From Clostridiales bacterium (GTDB taxonomy: Bacteria; Bacillota; Clostridia; Peptostreptococcales; Acidaminobacteraceae): a stretch of DNA of 55,079 nt. Under the pieces are notes generated by a model. The model worked only from the letters and a program-made list of their open reading frames with translations. It did no database searches and had not been told where the DNA came from. The position numbers and the translations under genes were made by a program. The stretch's first letter is position 1. Every line of letters starts with the position of its first letter. Below are positions 7,131-15,257 of this stretch, one piece after another. The DNA lies in contig JAEIOD010000032.1 of the NCBI GenBank assembly GCA_016342415.1, forward strand, positions 1-55,079, in the 5' to 3' direction.

Positions 7131-8162
7131 ATGAATAACAACGACATTAGAGGGTCTAAAACGTTTCTAGAAGTTATGCTTCCCTATGTGACATATATAG
7201 GAAAACGTTTACTTTCACTAATACCGGTCTTAATAATAATAACAATAATTATATTTTTATTAATTAATTTGATGCCTGGTGATCCTGTTATGGCAATGCT
7301 AGATCCTGAAAAAACAGCTGCTATGACGATTGAGGAGAGAAACAATTATGTTGAAACAATGAGAGCTTTCTTAGGTTATGATAAGACTCTAGTTGAAAGA
7401 TACTTTATTTGGTTAAAAGATACATTTATTGATGGTGAATTTGGCTATTCAATTAGATTTAACAAACCAGTTAATGACTTCATTGGAGCTTATATAGGAC
7501 GTTCCTTTAAAGTCAATATTTTAGGATTTATATTTGCATTTCTTATTTCTATTCCTGTCGGTATAACGGCAGCGGTTAAGAAAAATAAGTTTTTTGACAA
7601 GGCTGTTACTGTTCTTACGATTGTTGGAATATCCTTACCTTCGTTTTTCGTAGCGCTTCTGTTAATTTTGTTCTTTGTTGTACAACTCGATGTATTACCA
7701 TTCTCAGGTATGTCAGATCCTAGAGGCGTGATACCAGATTGGAAATATTTAGTTTTACCGGTAACTGTAATAGTATTAACATCTCTTGCAAGTTTAATTA
7801 GATATATTAGAGCTGCAATGATAGATGTATTACAATCAGATTACATTAGAACCGCTAGAGCAAAGGGTTTATCAGAAAAAATAGTAATTTATAGACATGC
7901 ATTTCAAAATGCATTGATCCCTGTTGTAACGCTAATAGGTATGTGGATTCCAGCTCTATTTGGCGGTTCAATTATTGTTGAAAAAATATTTGCATATCCA
8001 GGAATGGGTTATTTGTTGAACCAAGCCTATGGATACAAGGATAGAGCAATATTACAAACAGCATTACTATTCTTCGGACTACTGACTTTATTAGGCAATA
8101 TTTTTATTGATATTGGTTATATGGCTGTTGATCCAAGAATTAGAGAAGGGAGGGTGAAATAA
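7131..8162 (+). CDS. oppB: Oligopeptide ABC transporter permease OppB
   Basis: 343 aa, six membrane helices. The GDP motif after the first helix (LINLMPGDPVMAML) and the EAA loop RTARAKGLSEKIVIYRHAFQ that docks onto the ATPases are both present. The long extracytoplasmic segment between TM1 and TM2 is typical of OppB/DppB. GAGGTGA supports ATG 7131. Its stop overlaps the oppC start by one base (TAATG), so translation is coupled. Confidence 0.94.
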   Translation: MNNNDIRGSKTFLEVMLPYVTYIGKRLLSLIPVLIIITIIIFLLINLMPGDPVMAMLDPEKTAAMTIEERNNYVETMRAFLGYDKTLVERYFIWLKDTFIDGEFGYSIRFNKPVNDFIGAYIGRSFKVNILGFIFAFLISIPVGITAAVKKNKFFDKAVTVLTIVGISLPSFFVALLLILFFVVQLDVLPFSGMSDPRGVIPDWKYLVLPVTVIVLTSLASLIRYIRAAMIDVLQSDYIRTARAKGLSEKIVIYRHAFQNALIPVVTLIGMWIPALFGGSIIVEKIFAYPGMGYLLNQAYGYKDRAILQTALLFFGLLTLLGNIFIDIGYMAVDPRIREGRVK

Positions 8163-9172
8163 TGTCTGAGATTTCTAAAGATGTAAAGGGATTTAATAAG
8201 GAAGACGAAGTTATCCTTTCACCTACACAACAGATTATTATTAAATTTAAAAGTAACAGATTGGCTATGTTTGGATTTTGGTTGTTTACTGTAATTGTTG
8301 GATTAGTAGTTGCAACACATATATATACTGAAATTACTAGCTATGATTTTTCATACACAGATACATCATTAAAGAATTTGCCACCAAGTTGGGATCATCC
8401 ATTTGGTACTGATAAGTATGGTAGAAACACAATTTTCAGAGTATTTGAAGGTGGATGGATTTCGTTACAAGTTGGTTTCTTAGCGACTTTTATGGCCGTA
8501 ACTATCGGTCTTACTATGGGTACTATCGCAGGTTACTTCGGTGGTAAAGTTGACTCAATTATTATGAGATTTATTGAAGTAATCTATTCATTCCCATTTT
8601 TAGCGTTAGCATTTATTATTTCTGCAGTATTCAGAGATAAACCTGCTGAGTATAGATTGTTTGTTATCATTGGAATTTTAGGTTTTATCAACTGGACTGG
8701 GCTTGCAAGATTGGTTCGTGGTCAAATCTTATCATTGAGAGAACAAGAATTTATTTTAGCAACTAAAGCTTTAGGTATAAAGAAACGAAATCAAATGATT
8801 AAACATTTAATACCAAACGTATTGGCTATGGTTGTTGTATCAGCAACACTTTCTTTCGCAGGTGCAATTTTAGCGGAATCTGGTTTGTCATTCTTAGGAT
8901 TATCTGTTACAGAACCAATTCCTACTTGGGGTGCATTGTTATCAAAAGCTGCATCAAATAGTACAAGTTTAAGAAAGTTCTGGTGGATTTGGATATTCCC
9001 AGGTACAATGTTATTCTTATTCATCATGAGTATCAACTTGATTGGTGAAGGTTTAAGAGAAGCAATCGATCCAAAAGCAATATACATTACTAAAGCAGAC
9101 AGAAAAAATATTAAAAAACGACGTAAAGCTGAAAAGCTAGAAGCAAAATTAGCAAGTAAAGGAGGAGTGTAA
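8162..9172 (+). CDS. oppC: Oligopeptide ABC transporter permease OppC
   Basis: 336 aa. N-terminal OppC_N segment with one helix (LAMFGFWLFTVIVGLVVATH), then HPFGTDKYGRN, the hallmark of OppC/DppC, then five helices with the EAA loop LATKALGIKKRNQMIKHLIP. It pairs with OppB to form the channel. The C-terminus is extended by about 30 mostly charged residues (KADRKNIKKRRKAEKLEAKL), longer than usual and likely cytoplasmic. No gap to oppD (stop at 9172, ATG at 9173). Confidence 0.94.
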   Translation: MSEISKDVKGFNKEDEVILSPTQQIIIKFKSNRLAMFGFWLFTVIVGLVVATHIYTEITSYDFSYTDTSLKNLPPSWDHPFGTDKYGRNTIFRVFEGGWISLQVGFLATFMAVTIGLTMGTIAGYFGGKVDSIIMRFIEVIYSFPFLALAFIISAVFRDKPAEYRLFVIIGILGFINWTGLARLVRGQILSLREQEFILATKALGIKKRNQMIKHLIPNVLAMVVVSATLSFAGAILAESGLSFLGLSVTEPIPTWGALLSKAASNSTSLRKFWWIWIFPGTMLFLFIMSINLIGEGLREAIDPKAIYITKADRKNIKKRRKAEKLEAKLASKGGV

Positions 9173-10165
9173 ATGGCTAAGAAATTACTTGAGGTTAAGA
9201 ATTTACACACTTACTTTTATACAAATAAAGGTGTAATTAAAGCCGTTCAGGGCGTAGATTTTACTATCGAAGCAGGTAAAACGCTAGGTATTGTTGGAGA
9301 GTCTGGTTCTGGTAAATCAGTAACATCATTCAGTATCTTGAACCTAATAGATCATCCAGGAAAAATTGTTGAAGGTGAGATTAATTTTGATGGAAGAAAT
9401 CTAGTTGATTTCAGCGCAGATGAGATGAGAGGTGTTCGTGGTAACGATATTTCTATGATATTCCAGGAGCCAATGACATCACTTAATCCAGTTCATCGTA
9501 TAGGTAGACAATTAAGTGAACCAATCATGTTACACCAAGGCAAATCTAAGCACGAGGCTTGGGAAGCAGCTGTAAAGCTTCTAGGAGAAGTTAAAATTCC
9601 TAATCCTGAGAGTGTTGTTTATAACTACCCGTTCCAATTATCTGGTGGTATGAGACAACGTGTTATGATTGCTATGGCACTTGCGTGTGAGCCTAAACTG
9701 CTTATCGCAGATGAGCCAACAACAGCGTTAGATGTTACGATTCAAGCACAGATATTTAAACTGATGAATGATCTTAAAAAGATTCATAATACAGCTATCA
9801 TGTTTATCACGCATGATTTAGGCGCTATTGCAGAGTTAGCAGATGATGTTGCTGTTATGTATACAGGTGAAATCGTAGAGCGAGCTACTGTAGATACTAT
9901 TTTTGATAGAGAAACTAAGTATTCACATCCATATAAGGAAGGATTATTAAAATCGATTCCTCTATTAGATGAGGAAGTTGAATACTTAGACCAAATTGAA
10001 GGAAGTGTTCCTCACCCATTAAAACTACCAATTGGCTGTAGATTCTCAACCCGTTGTGAATTCGCTAATGAAAAATGTATTAATGAAAAACCTGAATTGG
10101 TTGAAGTTGAAAGAGGACATTTGGTAAGATGTTTTTATCCAGAAACGGGGGGTCGAAATGCCTAA
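9173..10165 (+). CDS. oppD: Oligopeptide ABC transporter ATPase OppD
   Basis: 330 aa. Walker A GESGSGKS (42-49), Q-loop MIFQEPMTSLNP, ABC signature LSGGMRQRV, Walker B LLIADEPTTALDV and switch His (ITHDLG) are all intact. The C-terminal oligopeptide-transporter domain carries the cysteine cluster GCRFSTRCEFANEKC plus a distal VRCF, the pattern that binds a 4Fe-4S cluster in characterised DppD/OppD proteins. GGAGGAG precedes the ATG; the 3' end overlaps oppF by 8 bp. Confidence 0.94.
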   Translation: MAKKLLEVKNLHTYFYTNKGVIKAVQGVDFTIEAGKTLGIVGESGSGKSVTSFSILNLIDHPGKIVEGEINFDGRNLVDFSADEMRGVRGNDISMIFQEPMTSLNPVHRIGRQLSEPIMLHQGKSKHEAWEAAVKLLGEVKIPNPESVVYNYPFQLSGGMRQRVMIAMALACEPKLLIADEPTTALDVTIQAQIFKLMNDLKKIHNTAIMFITHDLGAIAELADDVAVMYTGEIVERATVDTIFDRETKYSHPYKEGLLKSIPLLDEEVEYLDQIEGSVPHPLKLPIGCRFSTRCEFANEKCINEKPELVEVERGHLVRCFYPETGGRNA

Positions 10166-11336
10166 TGTTTTATTAGAATCTAAGGGACTTAAACAATATT
10201 TCCCAACAGGTAAGAAAAGAAATGAAAAGAAGCATCTAAAGAGATTAAGTTTAGAAGCTGTAAAAATCTACAAAACTACAAATCCAGATGCTGCGTCTGA
10301 CTTAAAACAAAAAGATTTATTTGATAATATTTATAAGCAGTTTGAAGAAGGTAAAACATTTAATGATGAACTTAAACATGTTCTTATTGAATATTCAGCT
10401 CTTTCTAAAGTTCATGGTGAAAGATTATATGTTAAGGCAAATGATGGCATTGACATCCAAATTTTTGAAGGTGAAACTGTTGGTCTAGTTGGGGAATCTG
10501 GTTGTGGCAAGTCAACATTCGGAAGATCAATCCTAAAACTATATGAGCCAACTGCAGGGGAAATCTTCTTTGAAGGTGTGAACATTACTGATTACTCAGA
10601 AACTAAGATGGTACCGCTAAGACAAGAAATGCAAATTATTTTCCAAGATCCGTACTCTTCATTAAATCCAAGACAAACTGTTGGACAGATTATTGGTGAA
10701 GCACTTCTTGAACATGGTATTTACAAGTCAAGAAATGATGAATGGGAAAATTACGTTAAGGAAATAATGCAAACATGTGGATTAGATGATTACATGATCT
10801 ATAGATATCCTCATGAGTTTTCTGGTGGACAACGTCAAAGAATAGGTATTGCTCGTGCACTTGCATTAAAACCTAAGTTTATTGTTTGTGATGAGGCGGT
10901 TTCTGCACTTGACGTTTCAATCCAGTCGCAGGTTATAAACCTACTAAACGACTTACAAAAGAAATTCGGACTTGCTTACCTTTTCATATCTCATGATTTA
11001 TCTGTTGTTAAGCATATAAGTGATAGAATTGGTGTAATGTATTTAGGTGATATGGTTGAGTTTGCTGATAAAAACAGTTTATATGAAAACCCATTACATC
11101 CGTATACAAAAGCATTATTATCAGCTATTCCTGAAACAGATTTAGATAAAATGAGAAAAAAGAAAAGAATTTTATTAGAAGGTGATATTCCATCTAATGT
11201 TATTGTACCAACAGGTTGTAAATTCCATACAAGATGTCCTATTAAACAAGACATTTGTACACTGGAGGTACCAGAGTTTAAAGAAGTAGAAAAAGGACAT
11301 TCTGTAGCTTGTCATTTCTATGGCGCTGATCTATGA
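10158..11336 (+). CDS. oppF: Oligopeptide ABC transporter ATPase OppF with N-terminal insertion
   Basis: 392 aa, against about 320 for ordinary OppF. After the first strand (LLESKGLKQYFPTG) there is an insert of roughly 65 residues (about 18-88; Lys-rich, predicted helical, containing KDLFDNIYKQFEEGKTFNDE), and the fold then resumes at VKANDGIDIQIFEGETVGLV. Walker A GESGCGKS sits at 112-119. LSGGQRQRIGIA is here FSGGQRQRIGIA, Walker B is FIVCDEAVSALDV, and the Cys cluster GCKFHTRCPIKQDIC is present, so ATPase function should be intact. It forms the heterodimer with OppD. The role of the insert is unknown. Confidence 0.93.
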   Translation: MPNVLLESKGLKQYFPTGKKRNEKKHLKRLSLEAVKIYKTTNPDAASDLKQKDLFDNIYKQFEEGKTFNDELKHVLIEYSALSKVHGERLYVKANDGIDIQIFEGETVGLVGESGCGKSTFGRSILKLYEPTAGEIFFEGVNITDYSETKMVPLRQEMQIIFQDPYSSLNPRQTVGQIIGEALLEHGIYKSRNDEWENYVKEIMQTCGLDDYMIYRYPHEFSGGQRQRIGIARALALKPKFIVCDEAVSALDVSIQSQVINLLNDLQKKFGLAYLFISHDLSVVKHISDRIGVMYLGDMVEFADKNSLYENPLHPYTKALLSAIPETDLDKMRKKKRILLEGDIPSNVIVPTGCKFHTRCPIKQDICTLEVPEFKEVEKGHSVACHFYGADL

Positions 11337-11545
11337 AGCACCAAGATGACTTAGATGAGAGTTTAAAATCAAAAAAAAGAAAAGCGTTTGAAGAAACGGA
11401 ACTCTTGAATAAGCTTAGAGATGAAACTGAATTTGAAAAGGGAGATTATTCCGCTTTAATTATTGCTGCATTGACAACAATATTGCCAATAGTTATTGTA
11501 GTATTACTTTTATACTATGGGATTTCAATGTTCTTCTTTGGATAA
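11333..11545 (+). CDS. Small single-pass membrane protein at the end of the opp operon
   Basis: 70 aa: a charged N-terminal half (about 42 residues, KSKKRKAFEETELLNKLRDE) and one C-terminal helix (ALIIAALTTILPIVIVVLLL). It overlaps the oppF stop by 4 bp (ATGA), so it is translationally coupled and belongs to the operon. With a positive, soluble N-terminus it is probably N-in. It could be an accessory subunit of the transporter. I recognise no named family. Confidence 0.75.
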   Translation: MKHQDDLDESLKSKKRKAFEETELLNKLRDETEFEKGDYSALIIAALTTILPIVIVVLLLYYGISMFFFG

Positions 11546-11603
11546 TATTGAACCAAGCTCATTGCCAAGAAGTGTTGGCTAGGGTAATTCAATAAAATAT
11601 TAC

Positions 11604-11638
11604 AGCCTAGGATCAAATGATCCTAGGCTATTTTATTT
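11604..11638 (+). terminator. Terminator of the opp operon
   Basis: AGCCTAGGATC / GATCCTAGGCT perfect 11-bp stem, AAAT loop, tail ATTTTATTT. Confidence 0.9.
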
Positions 11639-11731
11639 ACTTGGATTCTTTCTATATACAATCTGTTGTGCTTTAAAATATATGCTAGATTAATTATTGA
11701 CATTTCAGTCGCATAATGAGATTGACTGTGC

Positions 11732-11759
11732 TTAATTATCGGAATTTTCAGAATATAAT
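11732..11759 (+). promoter_or_regulatory. Putative promoter of the class V aminotransferase gene
   Basis: TATAAT (11754-11759) is an exact -10 box. The best -35 match is the weak TTAATT (11732-11737) at 16 bp. The -10 box runs into the first palindrome of the operator. Confidence 0.5.
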
Positions 11760-11805
11760 CTCAATATGAGATTAGTAAAAGATGAAACAGTCTCATATTG
11801 AGATT
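11757..11805. promoter_or_regulatory. Paired palindromic operator
   Basis: Two copies of a palindrome stand about 17 bp apart: AATCTCA-ATA-TGAGATT (11757-11773) and TCTCA-TAT-TGAGATT (11791-11805). They are also exact inverted repeats of each other over 15 bp. A lone half-site TGAGATT lies at 11717-11723. The first copy overlaps the -10 box and start point, so a dimeric repressor is the simplest reading. No T-run follows, which argues against a terminator. The cognate regulator is not in the window. Confidence 0.6.
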
Positions 11806-11925
11806 GAATGTACCAAAACATTGGGCAAAATGGATGGAAATGCTGAAATCACTATCTTCTGTAATTCATGGAACTTGGTATGAAACTTGCAATACTTATA
11901 TGCAGATATATTTTGGAGGTGTATT

Positions 11926-13677
11926 ATGAGTATAAGCATTGAAGAGTTAAGAAACGAAATAATTGGGAAAGATACATTTATACAAACACCTTATGGTGAA
12001 CGAGTAATTACGTATGCTGATTATACAGCATCGGGGAAAACTCTGAAATTCATAGAAAAATATTTATTAAAGCTGCAGGAATTGTACGCAAACTCTCATA
12101 CAGAGGAGAGCACAACTGGTAAATCGATGACTGAATTGGTTCATTTATCAGAAAAGAAGATTAAAAAATCTTTTAATGCACTAGAGGATGATTATATATT
12201 CCCTGTAGGTACAGGAGCAACTGGTGCCATACAAAAGCTTGCAAGCATATTGGGCGTTTATTACTCACCGGTATTTAAAGAACGATACGATAATTACATG
12301 AAAGACAAACAATGTCATACTTGTGAGAAAGACTTTGCCTCAAAATTTTTTGATGAAAGTCACATAGAGAAACCTGTTGTTTTTATAAGTTCATACGAAC
12401 ATCACTCAAATGATCTGATTTGGAGAGAAAGTTTAGCTGAAGTTGTAGAAATAGATTTGAATGACGAAGGTTATTTTGATTTAGAAGATTTAAGAGAAAA
12501 AGTATCAGATCCTAAATATTCCAATAGACTAAAAATTGGTTCTATATCTGCTGCATCAAATGTTACAGGTATTAAAACTTCCGTTTATGAAGTTGCAAAG
12601 ATTCTTCATCAAAATGGAGCTTATGCATGTTTTGATTATGCTGCGAGTGGACCTTATGTTGAAATAGATATGAATAAAAATGAGGAGTCCTATTTTGATG
12701 CGATCTACCTTTCACCTCATAAATTTATAGGAGGTCCAGGTTCAAGTGGTTTACTTGTAATCAATAAAAACCTTTATGATATAAGTTCAGCTCCAACAGT
12801 TGCCGGTGGTGGAACCGTTGATTATGTAAGTTCAAAAGGATATGATTTTGTTCATGATGTTGAAGCAAGAGAGATGGCAGGTACACCCGGTATTTTACAG
12901 ATTATCAAGGCTTCTTTGGCAATAGAATTAAAAGATAATTTAGGTATTAAGTTTATTGAGGAAAGAGAACATTTCTTTATTGATAAAGTATTTAGGCAAT
13001 TAAAAGATAATCCTAATATTGAAATATTAGGTCCGAGCAATGCTGACGGTCGTATTAGTATTATGTCTTTTAATATTAAAAGTAAATATGGGTACTTACA
13101 TCACAAGTTAGTCACTAAACTATTGAATGATTTATTTGGCATTCAGTCAAGAGCTGGCTGTGCTTGCGCTGGACCTTACGGCCACAAGCTTCTTAACGTC
13201 GATGGAGAAACTTCGTTGGAATATAGAGATGTTGTAGTGAGTGGGTATAATTCTCTCAAACCGGGGTGGGTAAGAGTGAATTTCCACTATGTTATGTCAG
13301 AAAGAGAAGTCGAGTATATTTGTGATGCTCTTGAATTTATAGGAGAAAACGGCTATCTATTTGTAAATGAATATAAAATGAATATCAATAGTGGTATTTG
13401 GACGCATAAAAATGGAGATGGTGATAATAAAATAATCTCAACTTATGGCATTGAAGACAGTCTTGATTTCATTGGTCAAAATATTTTCGAAGAAGAAAGT
13501 ATTAATAATATAGCTGAGTATGAGAAATACTTTGCGTATGCACAAAACTTGGTTGAGAAACTTCGGAAAGATTATATACATGCAAACAAGCAATTTTTAG
13601 ATGGTAATATAGACAAACTCAGATGGTATGACTTTGCTGATGTAGTAGGTGATTTTGGAAAAGTGAAAAACAAATAA
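11926..13677 (+). CDS. Class V aminotransferase / cysteine desulfurase-like PLP enzyme
   Basis: 583 aa from ATG 11926, which follows TTGGAGGTG; an in-frame ATG at 11887 lacks a ribosome-binding site. The NifS/Csd fold is clear: FPVGTGATGAIQKLA (phosphate-binding Gly/Thr), SSYEHHSNDLIWRE, SAASNVTGIKT, DYAASGPY, the PLP-lysine motif LSPHKFIGGPGSSG, and the cysteine loop SRAGCACAGPYGH. The last ~120 residues exceed the usual 400-residue enzyme and are not recognised. Family chemistry would be removal of S or Se from cysteine, or a related beta-elimination. No scaffold (IscU/SufU) is adjacent, so a desulfurase role in Fe-S assembly is not supported by context. Confidence 0.85.
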   Translation: MSISIEELRNEIIGKDTFIQTPYGERVITYADYTASGKTLKFIEKYLLKLQELYANSHTEESTTGKSMTELVHLSEKKIKKSFNALEDDYIFPVGTGATGAIQKLASILGVYYSPVFKERYDNYMKDKQCHTCEKDFASKFFDESHIEKPVVFISSYEHHSNDLIWRESLAEVVEIDLNDEGYFDLEDLREKVSDPKYSNRLKIGSISAASNVTGIKTSVYEVAKILHQNGAYACFDYAASGPYVEIDMNKNEESYFDAIYLSPHKFIGGPGSSGLLVINKNLYDISSAPTVAGGGTVDYVSSKGYDFVHDVEAREMAGTPGILQIIKASLAIELKDNLGIKFIEEREHFFIDKVFRQLKDNPNIEILGPSNADGRISIMSFNIKSKYGYLHHKLVTKLLNDLFGIQSRAGCACAGPYGHKLLNVDGETSLEYRDVVVSGYNSLKPGWVRVNFHYVMSEREVEYICDALEFIGENGYLFVNEYKMNINSGIWTHKNGDGDNKIISTYGIEDSLDFIGQNIFEEESINNIAEYEKYFAYAQNLVEKLRKDYIHANKQFLDGNIDKLRWYDFADVVGDFGKVKNK

Positions 13678-13720
13678 TATCAGAAGCATATTTTTGAAAG
13701 ATTGATTTTTTTTGGTTAGT

Positions 13721-13764
13721 AAAGACTATTAATAACATTCACTTGTTATTAATAGTCTTTTGTT
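13721..13764 (+). terminator. Terminator of the class V aminotransferase gene
   Basis: Perfect 17-bp stem (13721-13737 with 13744-13760) around a 6-nt loop, ending in CTTTTG. About 190 bp of featureless AT-rich DNA follow before the next gene. Confidence 0.85.
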
Positions 13765-13957
13765 GTCTCTTTAACAAGTTGTGAAACTAATGATATAGCT
13801 TTGTTATGTGAGTTTTCACTATAAATAATCTGAAGAGGCTTTTCCTATAAGTGAAATAATCTTGTAACAAATTCCGTTTTTTCTACATGGTATACTTAAC
13901 ATCAGACGGATCATTAATAGTGATTTTGAGTAGTTATAGTAGTAAAGAAAGGGAAGT

Positions 13958-14476
13958 ATGATTTTGATAGATAATACTTATGATAATGAAATAGAGATAC
14001 GACCAGCAGACATTCATGATTTAGATAATATCTTAACAATTCTTGATAATGCGGCATTGTGGTTACACGAAATAGGCATAACGAATCAATGGACACCTGG
14101 TGAAGCATTCGTTGATGATGGCTATTTTAAAAATTCAATTCTTCAAAATTACTTTTTTGTTGCATTGAATAAGAATGAAATTGTTGGTGCATTTCTTATT
14201 AGATGGTCTGATGAAGATCTTTGGGGATTTAATGATGATAATGCAGGTTATATCCATCATCTAGTAATTGACAGGAACTGCTCAGTAAAAAGTTTGGGTA
14301 GTAAATTACTGTCTTTTGCTGAAGATAAGATTCGAGATAATGGGAAAAGATACATCAGACTGGATTGTATTGAAAACAATCAAAAATTGAATCAGTATTA
14401 TCTAGAGAGAAACTATAAGTTTATAAAACATTGTGAGTACTATGATGGTACCACAGGCAACCTATATGAGAAGTAA
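13958..14476 (+). CDS. GNAT family N-acetyltransferase
   Basis: 172 aa. IEIRPADIHDLDNILTILD is a standard GNAT start. YFFVALNKNEIVGAFLIRWS is the beta2-beta4 region, IHHLVIDRN precedes the acetyl-CoA loop, and RLDCIENNQKLNQYYLERNYKF is motif B with the conserved Asn and Tyr. The pyrophosphate loop reads SVKSLGSKLL, keeping only the last glycine of the usual R/Q-x-x-G-x-G/A, so coenzyme binding may be altered. The substrate is unknown; plain small-molecule or antibiotic-type acetyltransferases look like this. GAAAGGGAAG serves as ribosome-binding site. Confidence 0.85.
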   Translation: MILIDNTYDNEIEIRPADIHDLDNILTILDNAALWLHEIGITNQWTPGEAFVDDGYFKNSILQNYFFVALNKNEIVGAFLIRWSDEDLWGFNDDNAGYIHHLVIDRNCSVKSLGSKLLSFAEDKIRDNGKRYIRLDCIENNQKLNQYYLERNYKFIKHCEYYDGTTGNLYEK

Positions 14477-14594
14477 GGCATGCATTAAAGGCCACGAGCT
14501 GTTTTTCAACTAAAAGTAGGTGACTATTATATACTTATGTTTAAATACTTTGCACTTAATCTAGAGAAGTTCTAAAGAGCTGACACCGAGTATT

Positions 14595-15185
14595 TTAGAA
14601 GTAGTATTCATTTTTGTCATCTTGAAACTTTATTTTATAATGTTCACCACTGCAATAAGGTTTATTTATTGAGTGACCGCATCTGCATAATGTCATTTTA
14701 ACTGGCGATTCTGGTTGATGTCTTATTCGTCCCGATACCTCTAGGTCTCCTTTAACATCATATGGGCCATGAGAGCCAAATCTTTTTCTGATAAGGATAT
14801 TAAAGTATTGGTTACAAGGATTCCCAACACTTGTCTTTGTCAATTAAGGCCTAACTTAGGGCGCCTGAAGGGCATCTGTCACATATATTAATTATCCTCT
14901 CAACTGAATCGCCATCTGGATTGATCCATTCATCATTCTTTTGAAAGACGGATGGTAATTCTCTTTAACAATATCCTCTTTTAGCACAGGTGCTTCTGTT
15001 ATCATAGATTATGATATGTTTGCCCTCATATGCTATTGTCTTAGCAATTTCATATCCATCTGAATTGTCTGTAAACCCATTTGAATTATGTGTGCCATCA
15101 CAAAAGGGTTTGTTTTTTGAACCGCCACAACGCTAAAGCCACAATTCTTTATCCTGAGTTAATGTTAGGAAACATTTTACCTCTG
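14595..15185 (-). pseudogene. Ruined CDGSH-type iron-sulfur protein gene
   Basis: Read on the minus strand, the remains of a three-part protein line up in order. First is a CDGSH motif, RCGGSKNKPFCDGTH (15088-15102 codes CDGTH). Next is a divergent mono-cluster ferredoxin part (SVFQKNDEWINPDGDSVERI, then ICDRCPSGALS near 14855-14886). Last is a second CDGSH motif, CRCGHSINKPYCSGEH. Together these match the CDGSH/Fer4_19/CDGSH architecture. Lesions: a TAG replaces the first Cys codon of the first motif, a TAA follows AKRGYC, a TAG follows GALS, and no start codon with a ribosome-binding site is left. The last third is still open as an 82-codon TTG-initiated frame. The second motif has CSGEH instead of CDG(S/T)H, a further sign of relaxed constraint. 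Confidence 0.8.
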
Positions 15186-15257
15186 AAGGGGATTTCGAGT
15201 TTTAAAGGTAAAAAAATGGTTCTTATAAAACTAAAAACCATTTATCTTTTGAGTGGA

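Noticed and set aside
8791..9210. Antisense 139-aa frame over oppC
   Set aside because: Complete overlap with a clear oppC/oppD coding region and no homology-like motifs; one of many shadow frames.
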